Part shown: one piece after another, positions 23,864 through 33,323 of the stretch
Numbering within the stretch: position 1 is the first letter of the stretch
Layout: the number at the start of each line of letters is the position of its first letter
Source of the DNA: Kerstersia similis
GTDB lineage: Bacteria > Pseudomonadota > Gammaproteobacteria > Burkholderiales > Burkholderiaceae_B
Direction of reading: 5' to 3'
Assembly (NCBI RefSeq): GCF_965139615.1
Contig: NZ_CBCSIQ010000027.1
Location: 1-55,971 of the forward strand
Length of the DNA stretch: 55,971 bases
Notes under the pieces: generated by a model
The model's database searches: none
Seen by the model: the letters and a program-made list of their open reading frames with translations, nothing else
What the model was told of the DNA's origin: nothing
Position numbers and translations under genes: made by a program

Positions 23864-25885
23864 ATGCTGGTTCCGTTTCTCATCATGCTGCGCGAAGGCC
23901 TGGAGGCCGCGCTGATCGTCGGCATCGTCGCCAATTATTTGCACCATACCGGCAGACGCGCGTTGCTGCCCGCGGTGTTGCTGGGCATTTTGCTGGCGGT
24001 GGCCTTGTCCCTGTTCGCCGGCGCAGGACTGCAATGGGCGGCAGCGGAATTCCCGCAGAAGCAGCAGGAGTTGTTTGAAGGCTGCGTCGGCTTGATCGCC
24101 GTGGCTGTGCTGACGGGCATGGTGTTCTGGATGCGCAATGCGGCGGCTGCCGTGAAGCGCGGGCTGGAATCCTCCGTGGAGCATGCGGTTGCGCGCGGCA
24201 TGGGAGGCTGGGCGCTGGTCGGCATGGTGTTTCTCGCCGTGGCCCGGGAAGGGCTGGAATCCGTGTTTTTCCTGCTGGCCGTCTTCCAGCAGAGTCAGGA
24301 CTGGCAGGCACCGGTAGGCGCGCTGGCAGGCATCCTGTTGTCGGTCGTACTGGGCTGGGGCATTTATGTCGGTGGCTTGCGCCTGAATCTGCGCCGCTTC
24401 TTCCGCTATACCGGCCTGTTCGTGCTGGTGGTGGCCGCCGGGTTGCTGGCGGGGTCGCTGCGCAAGTTCCATGAAGCAGGTATATGGAATATCGGCCAGC
24501 AGGTCCTGTTTGATATGGGTGATGTTCTACCGATGGACAGCCCGCTGGGAACCGTGCTGTCGGGCGTGCTGGGCTATCAGTCTGCGCCGGTACAGAGCGA
24601 GGGGCTGATATACGTCGCTTATCTGGTGGTGGCCTTGTTCCTGTTCCTGCGGCCTGTGCACAAGCCTGCGAAGGGCGGGGCGCCAGCGGAGGCGGCAGCT
24701 GCTGGCAAGCTGCAGGCTCCGCTGGCTGGGCAGGCCGCAGCAGCCGGCCCGGCGCCTGCCTGGCGCACCTGGATTCTGCTGGCGGCCTTGCTGGTGTTGG
24801 TCGGTGGCGCTGCGTTTTATGCGGCTACCCTGGCTGCGCGCGCCCGGCCTGTCGTGGCGCAAGGTACGCAAGTCACCATTACCATTGCCGGGCGCGAGTG
24901 TTCGCCCAATTCCGTGGAGGTTCCTGCCGGGTTGACGACCTTCACCATCATCAATCAAACCCATCGTGCCCTGGAATGGGAAATTCTGGATGGTGTCATG
25001 GTCGTGGATGAACGTGAAAATATCGCGCCCGGTTTTACACAGACGTTGCGGACGCGGCTCAAGCCCGGCACCTATGAAATGACCTGCGGCTTGCTGAGCA
25101 ACCCGCGCGGTACGCTGGTTGTGCTGCCGTCCGAGGCGTCCCGCGCAGCGGCGGCTCGCCCGGAGCTGGTGCAATATGTGGGCATGCTGGCGGAATATCA
25201 GGTATTCCAGCGCCTGTCCTTGCGTTTGGCGCAGCGTGAACTGGAAGCGGCACAGCAAGCCCTGGCAGCGGGAGATATCCCGGCGGCGCTTCAGTCTGCA
25301 GCACAGTCCCGAGCCGCTTATGCCAGGTTGCGCCCGCTGGCGGCCCAGTTTGCTGCCGTGGATGAGGTGCTGGAACCTGCCGCTGGCGGCGATGGCGGTT
25401 TCTCCGCCTGGATGAGCGGCCTGCAGCATGTGCAGGCAGGCGATGGTACGGGTGTCGCTGCGGTGTCGGCGCAGGCGCAGCCGCTGTTGCAGGCGCTGGC
25501 GCAGTTGCAGTCCTTGCAGGACGGGCTGGCCGTCGCGCCCGGCGCGCTGGTGCATGCCACGGTTGCGGAGCTGCGCGTACTGGCTGGCGAAGCCCAAGAC
25601 GCCGCAGCGTGGGTGAAATTGCAAGGGACTTTCGAAGGCGCCCGGCGGGTGGCGACACTGCTGTTGCCGCTGATGGGTGAAGCCGATCCGGCACAGGGGG
25701 CAGCGCTCAAGCAGGCGTTCGAAGCGGTGGCGGAGTCCTTGTGTGACCAGCCTCAATGCCGTGGTGTGCGCCTGGCTGCGCCTGATGCGCCCGAGCGCAG
25801 CCGGATTGCCGGCTTGCTGCGGGCGGCGGCGGAGCAGTTGGCCAAGGCGGCGGATGTCCTGGGCCTGGAGGAAAAGCAGCCATGA
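23864..25885 (+). CDS. efeU: EfeU-type FTR1 iron permease fused to cupredoxin and degenerate imelysin-like domain
   Basis: 673 residues; canonical EfeU is about 280. Residues 1-265 are an FTR1 permease with the two iron-binding REGLE motifs (10-14 and 128-132). After an Ala-rich linker and an extra membrane helix (about 301-325) comes a cupredoxin-like domain (about 333-422, Cys346 and Cys408), the domain that opens canonical EfeO. Residues about 432-673 are helical and align with the imelysin (M75) domain of the third gene, but the HxxE metal site is replaced: GFSAWMSGL here against GFHRIEYGL there. The start has AAGGA 8 bases upstream. It imports iron across the inner membrane together with EfeB and the imelysin protein. 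The stop overlaps efeB (ATGA). Confidence 0.88.
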   Translation: MLVPFLIMLREGLEAALIVGIVANYLHHTGRRALLPAVLLGILLAVALSLFAGAGLQWAAAEFPQKQQELFEGCVGLIAVAVLTGMVFWMRNAAAAVKRGLESSVEHAVARGMGGWALVGMVFLAVAREGLESVFFLLAVFQQSQDWQAPVGALAGILLSVVLGWGIYVGGLRLNLRRFFRYTGLFVLVVAAGLLAGSLRKFHEAGIWNIGQQVLFDMGDVLPMDSPLGTVLSGVLGYQSAPVQSEGLIYVAYLVVALFLFLRPVHKPAKGGAPAEAAAAGKLQAPLAGQAAAAGPAPAWRTWILLAALLVLVGGAAFYAATLAARARPVVAQGTQVTITIAGRECSPNSVEVPAGLTTFTIINQTHRALEWEILDGVMVVDERENIAPGFTQTLRTRLKPGTYEMTCGLLSNPRGTLVVLPSEASRAAAARPELVQYVGMLAEYQVFQRLSLRLAQRELEAAQQALAAGDIPAALQSAAQSRAAYARLRPLAAQFAAVDEVLEPAAGGDGGFSAWMSGLQHVQAGDGTGVAAVSAQAQPLLQALAQLQSLQDGLAVAPGALVHATVAELRVLAGEAQDAAAWVKLQGTFEGARRVATLLLPLMGEADPAQGAALKQAFEAVAESLCDQPQCRGVRLAAPDAPERSRIAGLLRAAAEQLAKAADVLGLEEKQP

Positions 25886-27222
25886 GTACGGACAAGGATC
25901 AAAAACAGACACCGGGCCCGTCAGGTGCCGGCATTCCCCGTGAACCTGGCCGTCGTGAGGTATTGCGCCGGTTGGGCCTGGCGGGCGTGGCGGGTGCGGT
26001 TGCACCCGGCTTGGCCGTGGCGCAAGGCGGCAGCCCCGTGGCGGTGCCGGCAGCCAGGCCGGCGGATGACCCGTTCCTGCAGCGCCATGACTGGCGCGGC
26101 AGGCATCAGGCGGGCATTGCGACACCCCGGCCTCTGGCCGGCATGGTGGCCGCTTTTCATGTGCTGGCGGAAGATCGCGCCGCGCTGACGCGTTTGTTCC
26201 AGACATTGACGGAGCGCATTGCGTTCCTGACCGAAGGCGGCGTGCCGCCCTCGTTGAGCACACGCTTGCCGCCTGCGGATTCTGGCATTCTGGGGCCGGA
26301 GATCAGGCCGGATGCGCTGACGATCACCCTGGCCGTCGGGGACTCCCTGTTTGACGAGCGCTATGGGCTGGCCAGCGTCAAGCCCAGGCACTTGCAACGC
26401 ATGGCGCGCCATCCGAACGATGCATTGAACGCCAGCCTGTGCCATGGCGATCTGGCCTTGCAGATCTGTGCGAATACGCCGGATACCGTGATTCACGCAC
26501 TGCGCGACATCATCAAGAACATGCCTGACCTGCTGGTGCTGGCCTGGAAACAGGAAGGTAATGTGGCGCCTACCGTGCCGGATCCGGGCCAGACCGAACC
26601 CGCCAGTGCCCGCAATTTTCTGGGCTTTCGTGATGGCTCGGCCAATCCTCCCGTGCAGGATGCCGCAGAAATGGCGCGAGTGGTATGGGTGGGGCCGGAT
26701 CACGGTGAACCAGGCTGGGCGCTGGGCGGCAGCTATATGGCCGTACGGATTATCCGCAACTTCGTGGAACGCTGGGATCGGACGCCGCTGGGCGAGCAGG
26801 AGGCCATCATAGGCCGTCGCCGCGACAGCGGTGCGCCGCTGGATGGTGCCGCCGACGCTTCCGAGTTCGATTCGGCGGACTATCAGGGCGACCCGAAAGG
26901 GGAGCGGACGCCCCTGGATGCCCATATCCGCCTGGCGAACCCGGCGACCCGCGCGCATGCTGGCCAGAGCAATCTGATGCTGCGGCGCGGCTACAACTAT
27001 TCCAATGGGGTCACGCGATCCGGGCAATTGGACATGGGCCTGTTGTTCATCTGTTACCAGGCCGATCTCGAGCAAGGATTCCTGGCCGTACAGCGGCGCC
27101 TGGATGGTGAGCCGCTGGAGGAATACATCAAGCCGGTCGGGGGCGGGTTCTTTTTCGTGCTGCCGGGCGTCACGGCCGCTGGCGACTGGTTGGGCCGCAG
27201 CTTGTTGGAAGCCAGCGCATGA
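25882..27222 (+). CDS. efeB: EfeB, Tat-exported DyP-type haem peroxidase
   Basis: 446 residues. A twin-arginine signal RREVLRRLGLAGVAGAVAPG (from residue 24) marks export of the folded enzyme to the periplasm. The DyP-family distal motif GFRDG (in FLGFRDGSANPPV) and the C-terminal region RAHAGQSNLMLRRGYNY with the proximal His are present, as is the EEYIKPVGGGFFFVLPG end. EfeB helps oxidise ferrous iron, or extract iron from haem, for the FTR1 permease. The ATG overlaps the efeU stop, and the imelysin gene follows 118 bases on, so the order is efeU-efeB-efeO, a rearranged form of efeUOB. Confidence 0.92.
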   Translation: MSTDKDQKQTPGPSGAGIPREPGRREVLRRLGLAGVAGAVAPGLAVAQGGSPVAVPAARPADDPFLQRHDWRGRHQAGIATPRPLAGMVAAFHVLAEDRAALTRLFQTLTERIAFLTEGGVPPSLSTRLPPADSGILGPEIRPDALTITLAVGDSLFDERYGLASVKPRHLQRMARHPNDALNASLCHGDLALQICANTPDTVIHALRDIIKNMPDLLVLAWKQEGNVAPTVPDPGQTEPASARNFLGFRDGSANPPVQDAAEMARVVWVGPDHGEPGWALGGSYMAVRIIRNFVERWDRTPLGEQEAIIGRRRDSGAPLDGAADASEFDSADYQGDPKGERTPLDAHIRLANPATRAHAGQSNLMLRRGYNYSNGVTRSGQLDMGLLFICYQADLEQGFLAVQRRLDGEPLEEYIKPVGGGFFFVLPGVTAAGDWLGRSLLEASA

Positions 27223-27340
27223 AGCCCTTGGCAAGTGCGTCGGTGCAGGCCTGTCGCCCGCCATCCCCTGCGCCCTGGAACGCAGCGGATGGCGCTGGCT
27301 TTTTATTCTCTTTCCATTAAACCAAGAGGGGTCGCAACCC

Positions 27341-28171
27341 ATGAACTACCGACGTTTCCTTATTTCTGCTTGCGTGGCGGGCCTGACCGGCCTGACATCC
27401 CTGGGCGCCAGTGCCGAAGTGTCGCCGTTGCAACTGGTGCAACCTGTGGCCGAGTACAAGCTGTATGTGATCGAAAATGCAGGGGACCTCGTCAAGCATT
27501 CCAAGGCATTCACGGATGCGGTCAAGGCAGGGGATATCGAGAAGGCCAAGGCTCTTTATGCGCCGACGCGTACCTACTATGAAAAGATCGAACCGGTGGC
27601 GGAACTGTTCAGCGACCTGGATTTCGCCATCGACTCGCGCGCGGACGACCACGAAAAAGAAGAGCAGGATCCTGCCTTCGGTGGTTTCCACCGCATCGAG
27701 TACGGGCTGTGGTCGGAAAAATCAGCGGCCGGACTGGCGCCGGTGGCAACCAAGCTGCAAACGGATGTCGAGGCGCTGGAGCAGCGTCTGGTGGATTTGA
27801 CCTTTCCGCCCGAGAAAGTGGTGGGGGGCGCGGCCGTGCTGATGGAAGAAGTCGCGGCAACGAAGATTTCCGGCGAGGAAAACCGCTACAGCCAGACCGA
27901 CCTCTGGGATTTCCAGGCCAACTTTGAAGGCGCCTACAAGATTGTGGAGCTGCTGCGTCCGTTGCTGCAGAAGGAAGATCCGGCATTTCTGGCCAAGACC
28001 GATGCCAACTTCAAGACGGTCTTCGATACGCTGGCGAAATACCGGACAGCCGACGGTGGCTTTGAGAGCTACGGCAAGCTGAGCGATAACGACCGCAAGG
28101 TGCTGGCGGCGCGCGTGAATACGCTGGCCGAGGATCTGTCGCAGCTGCGCGGCTTGCTGGGCCTGGACTGA
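27341..28171 (+). CDS. efeO: EfeO/EfeM-type imelysin (M75) periplasmic iron-binding protein
   Basis: 276 residues. The signal peptide (MNYRRFLISACVAGLTGLTSLGASA) is followed directly by the M75 domain: FTDAVKAGDIEKAKALYAPT, RTYYEKIEPVAELFSDLD, and the metal motif HxxE (H117, E120, in GGFHRIEYGLW). It lacks the N-terminal cupredoxin of E. coli EfeO, so it is the short EfeM form; the cupredoxin is instead fused to EfeU. The start was chosen for its signal peptide and the AGAGGGG about 10 bases upstream; longer frames would overlap efeB. It probably captures Fe(III)/Fe(II) in the periplasm and hands it to EfeU. Confidence 0.9.
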   Translation: MNYRRFLISACVAGLTGLTSLGASAEVSPLQLVQPVAEYKLYVIENAGDLVKHSKAFTDAVKAGDIEKAKALYAPTRTYYEKIEPVAELFSDLDFAIDSRADDHEKEEQDPAFGGFHRIEYGLWSEKSAAGLAPVATKLQTDVEALEQRLVDLTFPPEKVVGGAAVLMEEVAATKISGEENRYSQTDLWDFQANFEGAYKIVELLRPLLQKEDPAFLAKTDANFKTVFDTLAKYRTADGGFESYGKLSDNDRKVLAARVNTLAEDLSQLRGLLGLD

Positions 28172-28206
28172 CGCCTGGTGCTCCCGGCACCGGGCTGGGA
28201 TAGGAA

Positions 28207-28230
28207 TACGGCCCGCTGAGGCGGGCCGTA
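28207..28230. terminator. 10-bp GC hairpin between convergent efeO and the acidic-protein gene
   Basis: TACGGCCCGC / GCGGGCCGTA with loop TGAG, in the 67-base convergent gap. The stem is perfect, but neither side has a T run. It could end both transcripts or stabilise their 3' ends. Confidence 0.5.
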
Positions 28231-28238
28231 GGGTTCAT

Positions 28239-28724
28239 TCAATGCAAGGTGACGCCAGGCGGGATGATGTCATCGTCGGCGTCGTCGTCATCTTCGTCGT
28301 CTTCATCTTCATCCGGCAGTTCGGTATCGCTGAAACCGAAAGGCAGCAGGTCGGCCAGATCGTCGGACACATCCGAGACTTCACCTTCCTGATCCAGTTT
28401 GACGAAGCGGGCGCCTTCTTCGTCGCTGATCTGGATGGCCCAGAGAAAGACGCAATCGTAGATGGCGTGGGCATCCTCTTCGACGCCGCCGCGCGAGCCC
28501 AGCCAATTGGCGTCCTCACCCCCCATCTGGATGTGCATGGTTTCTTCGTCGGCTTCCTCGTCGGGGGCCAGCGGAATACCGAAGGCGGCCCATTCCATGC
28601 CGTTTTCTGCAATGCCCGTCTCGGCGAAGACCGGTTTGCCGCTGTAGGCAGTCAGCGCATCTGCGGTTTTGGCCAGCAGCTCGCGTTCTTCTTCGGTAAA
28701 ACGGAAAACATCGTCGTCATGCAT
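28239..28724 (-). CDS. conserved-looking acidic hypothetical protein
   Basis: 161 residues from ATG 28724 (MHDDDVFRFTEEERELLAK). Very acidic throughout, ending in a run of Asp and Glu (about residues 137-151) before IIPPGVTLH. The body has ordered character (GKPVFAETGIAENGMEWAAF, YDCVFLWAIQISDEEGARFVKL), so it is likely a folded cytoplasmic protein with a disordered acidic tail. No motif I recognise. Longer in-frame starts exist but their extra residues look non-coding. No clear Shine-Dalgarno sequence is visible, which leaves the start uncertain. It is convergent with efeO and lies downstream of ettA on the same strand, 221 bases away; a TATGAT at 28785-28790 (minus strand) may be its own -10. 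Confidence 0.65.
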   Translation of the reverse strand: MHDDDVFRFTEEERELLAKTADALTAYSGKPVFAETGIAENGMEWAAFGIPLAPDEEADEETMHIQMGGEDANWLGSRGGVEEDAHAIYDCVFLWAIQISDEEGARFVKLDQEGEVSDVSDDLADLLPFGFSDTELPDEDEDDEDDDDADDDIIPPGVTLH

Positions 28725-28945
28725 GATGGGGGACTCGGGTAGGGGGCGAAGAATGCCCTGAAAACATTTCTGGTTGCAGGCGCCATCATAGCGCGGCCTG
28801 TGCGGATGCGTGGCGTCATCGCATCGTCCTGGCACGGTGCAGAAAAAACCGCCGCGCTTCCCGGGTGAACCGGTCGTCGAGGCGGTGGGCGTTGCCAGCC
28901 TGGGTGCGCAGGGCGCTGCCCAGGCCGGCAGGCAGCAGGCCTGAA

Positions 28946-30616
<1,671 letters not shown>

Positions 30617-30765
30617 AAGCTTGTCGAGGAAAACCCTGCAAGGGACACTGGGAAGCGTCCATTGTAGGCGGGACGCAGACGCAATGCACTCTCTCCGGGC
30701 GCGGGCGCGTCATGGCAGGGCGCCGGGATAAGGGCAGGCGCAGGCGAGGCGGGGCGTGCCAGCGC

Positions 30766-30794
30766 GCCGGGCCGATAGGTATTCCTGGCCCGGC
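30766..30794 (-). terminator. GC hairpin downstream of alr
   Basis: GCCGGGCC / GGCCCGGC with a 13-base loop, 20-47 bases after the alr stop. No T tract, so termination would be inefficient or rho-assisted. Confidence 0.35.
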
Positions 30795-30812
30795 CCGTGG
30801 CGCGCAACGGGT

Positions 30813-31886
30813 TCAATCCTGGTAGATCAGCGGGACGCGCTTGACGTTGCAGAGCAGTTCGTAGGAAATCGTGCCGACTGCTGCAGCGATCCGATTGATA
30901 TCGACCCGATCGCCCCAGAGCTGCACCGTGCTGCCGATACCGGCCTCAGGCAGATCGCTCAGATCAACCGTCAGCATGTCCATGGAAACACGGCCGATCA
31001 GGTGGGCCGTCTGGCCGTCCACGGCAACCGGCGTGCCGTTGGGCGCCGTGCGGGGATAGCCGTCGGCGTAGCCGATGGCGACCAGCCCGACACGGGTGAC
31101 GCGTTCTGCCGTGAAGCGGGCGCCATAGCCCAGCGTTTCGCCTACTTGCAGGATACGCGTGGCGAAAACCTTGCTTTCCAGGCGCATGACCGGGCGCAGG
31201 CCGTGGGACGGGGCCGGCATCGGGTCGGCCCCGTAGAGCAGGATGCCGGGGCGCGCCCAGTCGCCCTGGGCCTGCGGCCAGGCCAGCGTCGCGGCGGAGT
31301 TGCTGAGGCTGCATGCGATACCCAGCCGCGTGGCGATCGCCCGGAATTGTTCGATCTGGCGCAGCGTGGCGGGTTGGTCGGGTTCATCGGCCTGGGCCAG
31401 ATGCGAAATCAAGGTGATTTCCCCGACCTGGGCACAGGCGCGCAGACGCGCATGCATGGCATCGGCTTGTTCTGGCGCAAAGCCGGCGCGATGCATGCCG
31501 GTATCGACCTTCAGCCAGACATGCAGCGGGAGCCCGGCCGGGGGCTGGTGGGCGGCAGCTTCGATCAGGCCGAGCTGGGATTCCTGGTGCACCACGACCC
31601 AGAGTGCATGTTGCCGCGCCAGTTGCAGATCCTCGGCGTCGAAGAAGCCTTCGAGCACCAGAATCGGCTGTGTGATACCGGCTGCGCGCAAGGCCAGCGC
31701 TTCTTCGACGAAGGCCACGGCATAGCCATCGGCCTCCTGGGCCAGTGCCTGAGCGCAGCGCACGGCGCCATGCCCGTAGGCATTGGCCTTCAGAACGGCC
31801 AGGGCCTTGCCGCCATGCAGACGCTTGGCCACCCGGTAATTGTGCCTCAGGGCATCGAGGTCGATCAGGGCAAAAGAGGGGCGCAT
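30813..31886 (-). CDS. alr: alanine racemase (catabolic, DadX-type position)
   Basis: 357 residues. The PLP lysine is K33 in AVLKANAYGHG. The C-terminal catalytic region has GYGARFTAERVTRVGLVAIGYADGYPR and the D-rich SMDMLTVDLSD segment. It interconverts L- and D-alanine. It starts 9 bases after the dadA stop, giving the dadA-dadX order seen in alanine catabolic operons: the racemase makes D-alanine, which DadA oxidises to pyruvate. It could also be the only racemase and supply D-alanine for peptidoglycan; that needs the rest of the genome. Confidence 0.93.
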   Translation of the reverse strand: MRPSFALIDLDALRHNYRVAKRLHGGKALAVLKANAYGHGAVRCAQALAQEADGYAVAFVEEALALRAAGITQPILVLEGFFDAEDLQLARQHALWVVVHQESQLGLIEAAAHQPPAGLPLHVWLKVDTGMHRAGFAPEQADAMHARLRACAQVGEITLISHLAQADEPDQPATLRQIEQFRAIATRLGIACSLSNSAATLAWPQAQGDWARPGILLYGADPMPAPSHGLRPVMRLESKVFATRILQVGETLGYGARFTAERVTRVGLVAIGYADGYPRTAPNGTPVAVDGQTAHLIGRVSMDMLTVDLSDLPEAGIGSTVQLWGDRVDINRIAAAVGTISYELLCNVKRVPLIYQD

Positions 31887-31895
31887 CGGTATGGC

Positions 31896-33194
31896 CTAGC
31901 GGGTTTGGTTGGCAGGGGCGCGTGTGGCCGATGGGCTGGGGCGCGGCTGGTAGCGGTCCAGCGCCAAGCCTTCGGTGCTGATTTCCGGCGTGCGGCCGCT
32001 GACCAGATCGGCCATCAGGCGCCCCGAGCCGCAGGCCATGGTCCATCCCAATGTACCGTGGCCGGTGTTGAGGAACAGGTTCGGATAACGGGTGGCACCG
32101 ATGACGGGCGTGCTGTCGGGCGTCATCGGACGCAGGCCGGTCCAGAATGTCGCGGCCGGGACATCGCCGCCCGGGAACAGGTCTTTGACCACCATTTCCA
32201 GTGTGGCGCGGCGGCGCGGATCCAGTCGCAGATCGAAGCCGGCCAGTTCCGCCATGCCGCCGACGCGAATGCGCTGGTCGAAACGGGTCACTGCGATCTT
32301 GTAGGTTTCATCCAGCACGGTCGATTGCGGTGCGAGCGCAGGATCGACCAGCGGTACGGTCAGGGAGTAGCCTTTGACGGGATACACCGGCAGATCCAGC
32401 GCCAGGGATTGCAGCATGGCGCGTGAATAGCTGCCCAGGGCCAGCACATAGCGGTCAGCCTGGAAAACCTGCTGGCCGGACTGCACGCCGGTGATGCGGC
32501 CGCCTTCGACCTGCAGGCGGTCGATGGGTGTGTTCCAGTGGAACGTCACGCCTTCGCGTGCGGCGATGTCGGCCAGCGCACGGGTGAAGAGGTGGCAGTC
32601 GCCGGTTTCGTCATTGGGCAGGCGCAGGCCGCCGGTCAGGCGGTCCTTGGCCTGGGCCAGCGCCGGTTCCACGCGCGGCAGCTCGTCAGGCGTCAGCAGT
32701 TCGTACGGCACGCCGCATTCCTGCAGCACGGCGATGTCGCGCTGCACGGCTTCGATCTGGGCCTGGTTGCGGAACAGCTGCAGGGTGCCGCCGGTGCGGT
32801 GCTCGTATTGAATGCCGGTGTCGGCACGCAGTTGGCGCAGGCAGTCGCGGCTGTACTCCGCCACACGCGTCATGCGCTCCTTGTTGATCGCATAGCGTTC
32901 CGCATTGCAGTTGCGCAGCATCTCCAGCATCCAGCGTAGCTGGAACATACTGCCGTCCAGCCTGATGGCCAGGGGAGCATGTTTCTGGAACAGCCATTTG
33001 ATTGCTTTGAGCGGAATGCCTGGCGCGGCCCAGGGCGTGGAGTAGCCGGGGGAAATTTGGCCTGCATTGCCGAAACTGGTTTCATCGGCGGCACCCTCTG
33101 CGCGGTCGATCAGGGTGACCTGCATTCCGGCGCGCGCGAGATAGTACGCGCTGGTGACGCCAATCACGCCGCCGCCGAGGACTATGACTTTCAT
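31896..33194 (-). CDS. dadA: DadA, D-amino acid dehydrogenase small subunit
   Basis: 432 residues from MKVIVLGGGVIG. The FAD motif GGGVIG opens the protein, then TLIDRAEGAADETSFGNAGQISPGYSTPWA, which is diagnostic for DadA, and the C-terminal TGLRPMTPDSTPVIG and FLNTGHGTLGWTMACGSG. It oxidises D-alanine and other D-amino acids at the membrane, giving pyruvate and ammonia and electrons for quinone. An earlier in-frame codon (MFLM) would add three residues; the ATG at 33194 gives the family N terminus. It is followed by alr, and an inverted repeat at 33249-33273 lies 55 bases upstream. The divergent Lrp-type gene at 35188 is the likely regulator. Confidence 0.95.
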   Translation of the reverse strand: MKVIVLGGGVIGVTSAYYLARAGMQVTLIDRAEGAADETSFGNAGQISPGYSTPWAAPGIPLKAIKWLFQKHAPLAIRLDGSMFQLRWMLEMLRNCNAERYAINKERMTRVAEYSRDCLRQLRADTGIQYEHRTGGTLQLFRNQAQIEAVQRDIAVLQECGVPYELLTPDELPRVEPALAQAKDRLTGGLRLPNDETGDCHLFTRALADIAAREGVTFHWNTPIDRLQVEGGRITGVQSGQQVFQADRYVLALGSYSRAMLQSLALDLPVYPVKGYSLTVPLVDPALAPQSTVLDETYKIAVTRFDQRIRVGGMAELAGFDLRLDPRRRATLEMVVKDLFPGGDVPAATFWTGLRPMTPDSTPVIGATRYPNLFLNTGHGTLGWTMACGSGRLMADLVSGRTPEISTEGLALDRYQPRPSPSATRAPANQTR

Positions 33195-33248
33195 GAGAAA
33201 CACTCCGTTCTATGGCTTCCGGGCGGTCTGCAATGGCCGCCACGGGTA

Positions 33249-33273
33249 CTCAGTGCAGTACCGTTGCACTGAG
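33249..33273. promoter_or_regulatory. 9-bp inverted repeat upstream of dadA
   Basis: CTCAGTGCA and TGCACTGAG flank a 7-base centre, exactly complementary. It lies in the 129-base gap between the permease stop and dadA. Either an operator for dadA or a terminator for the permease; the absence of a T tract on the minus strand favours an operator. Confidence 0.45.
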
Positions 33274-33323
33274 GTATGGGTTGCGCGGCGCGGGCAGCGT
33301 GAGCCGGGCGCGCCGCGCGGGAT

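Noticed and set aside
30756..32426. 556-codon plus-strand frame across alr and dadA
   Set aside because: Crosses two recognised genes and their operon junction on the other strand; no coding motif.
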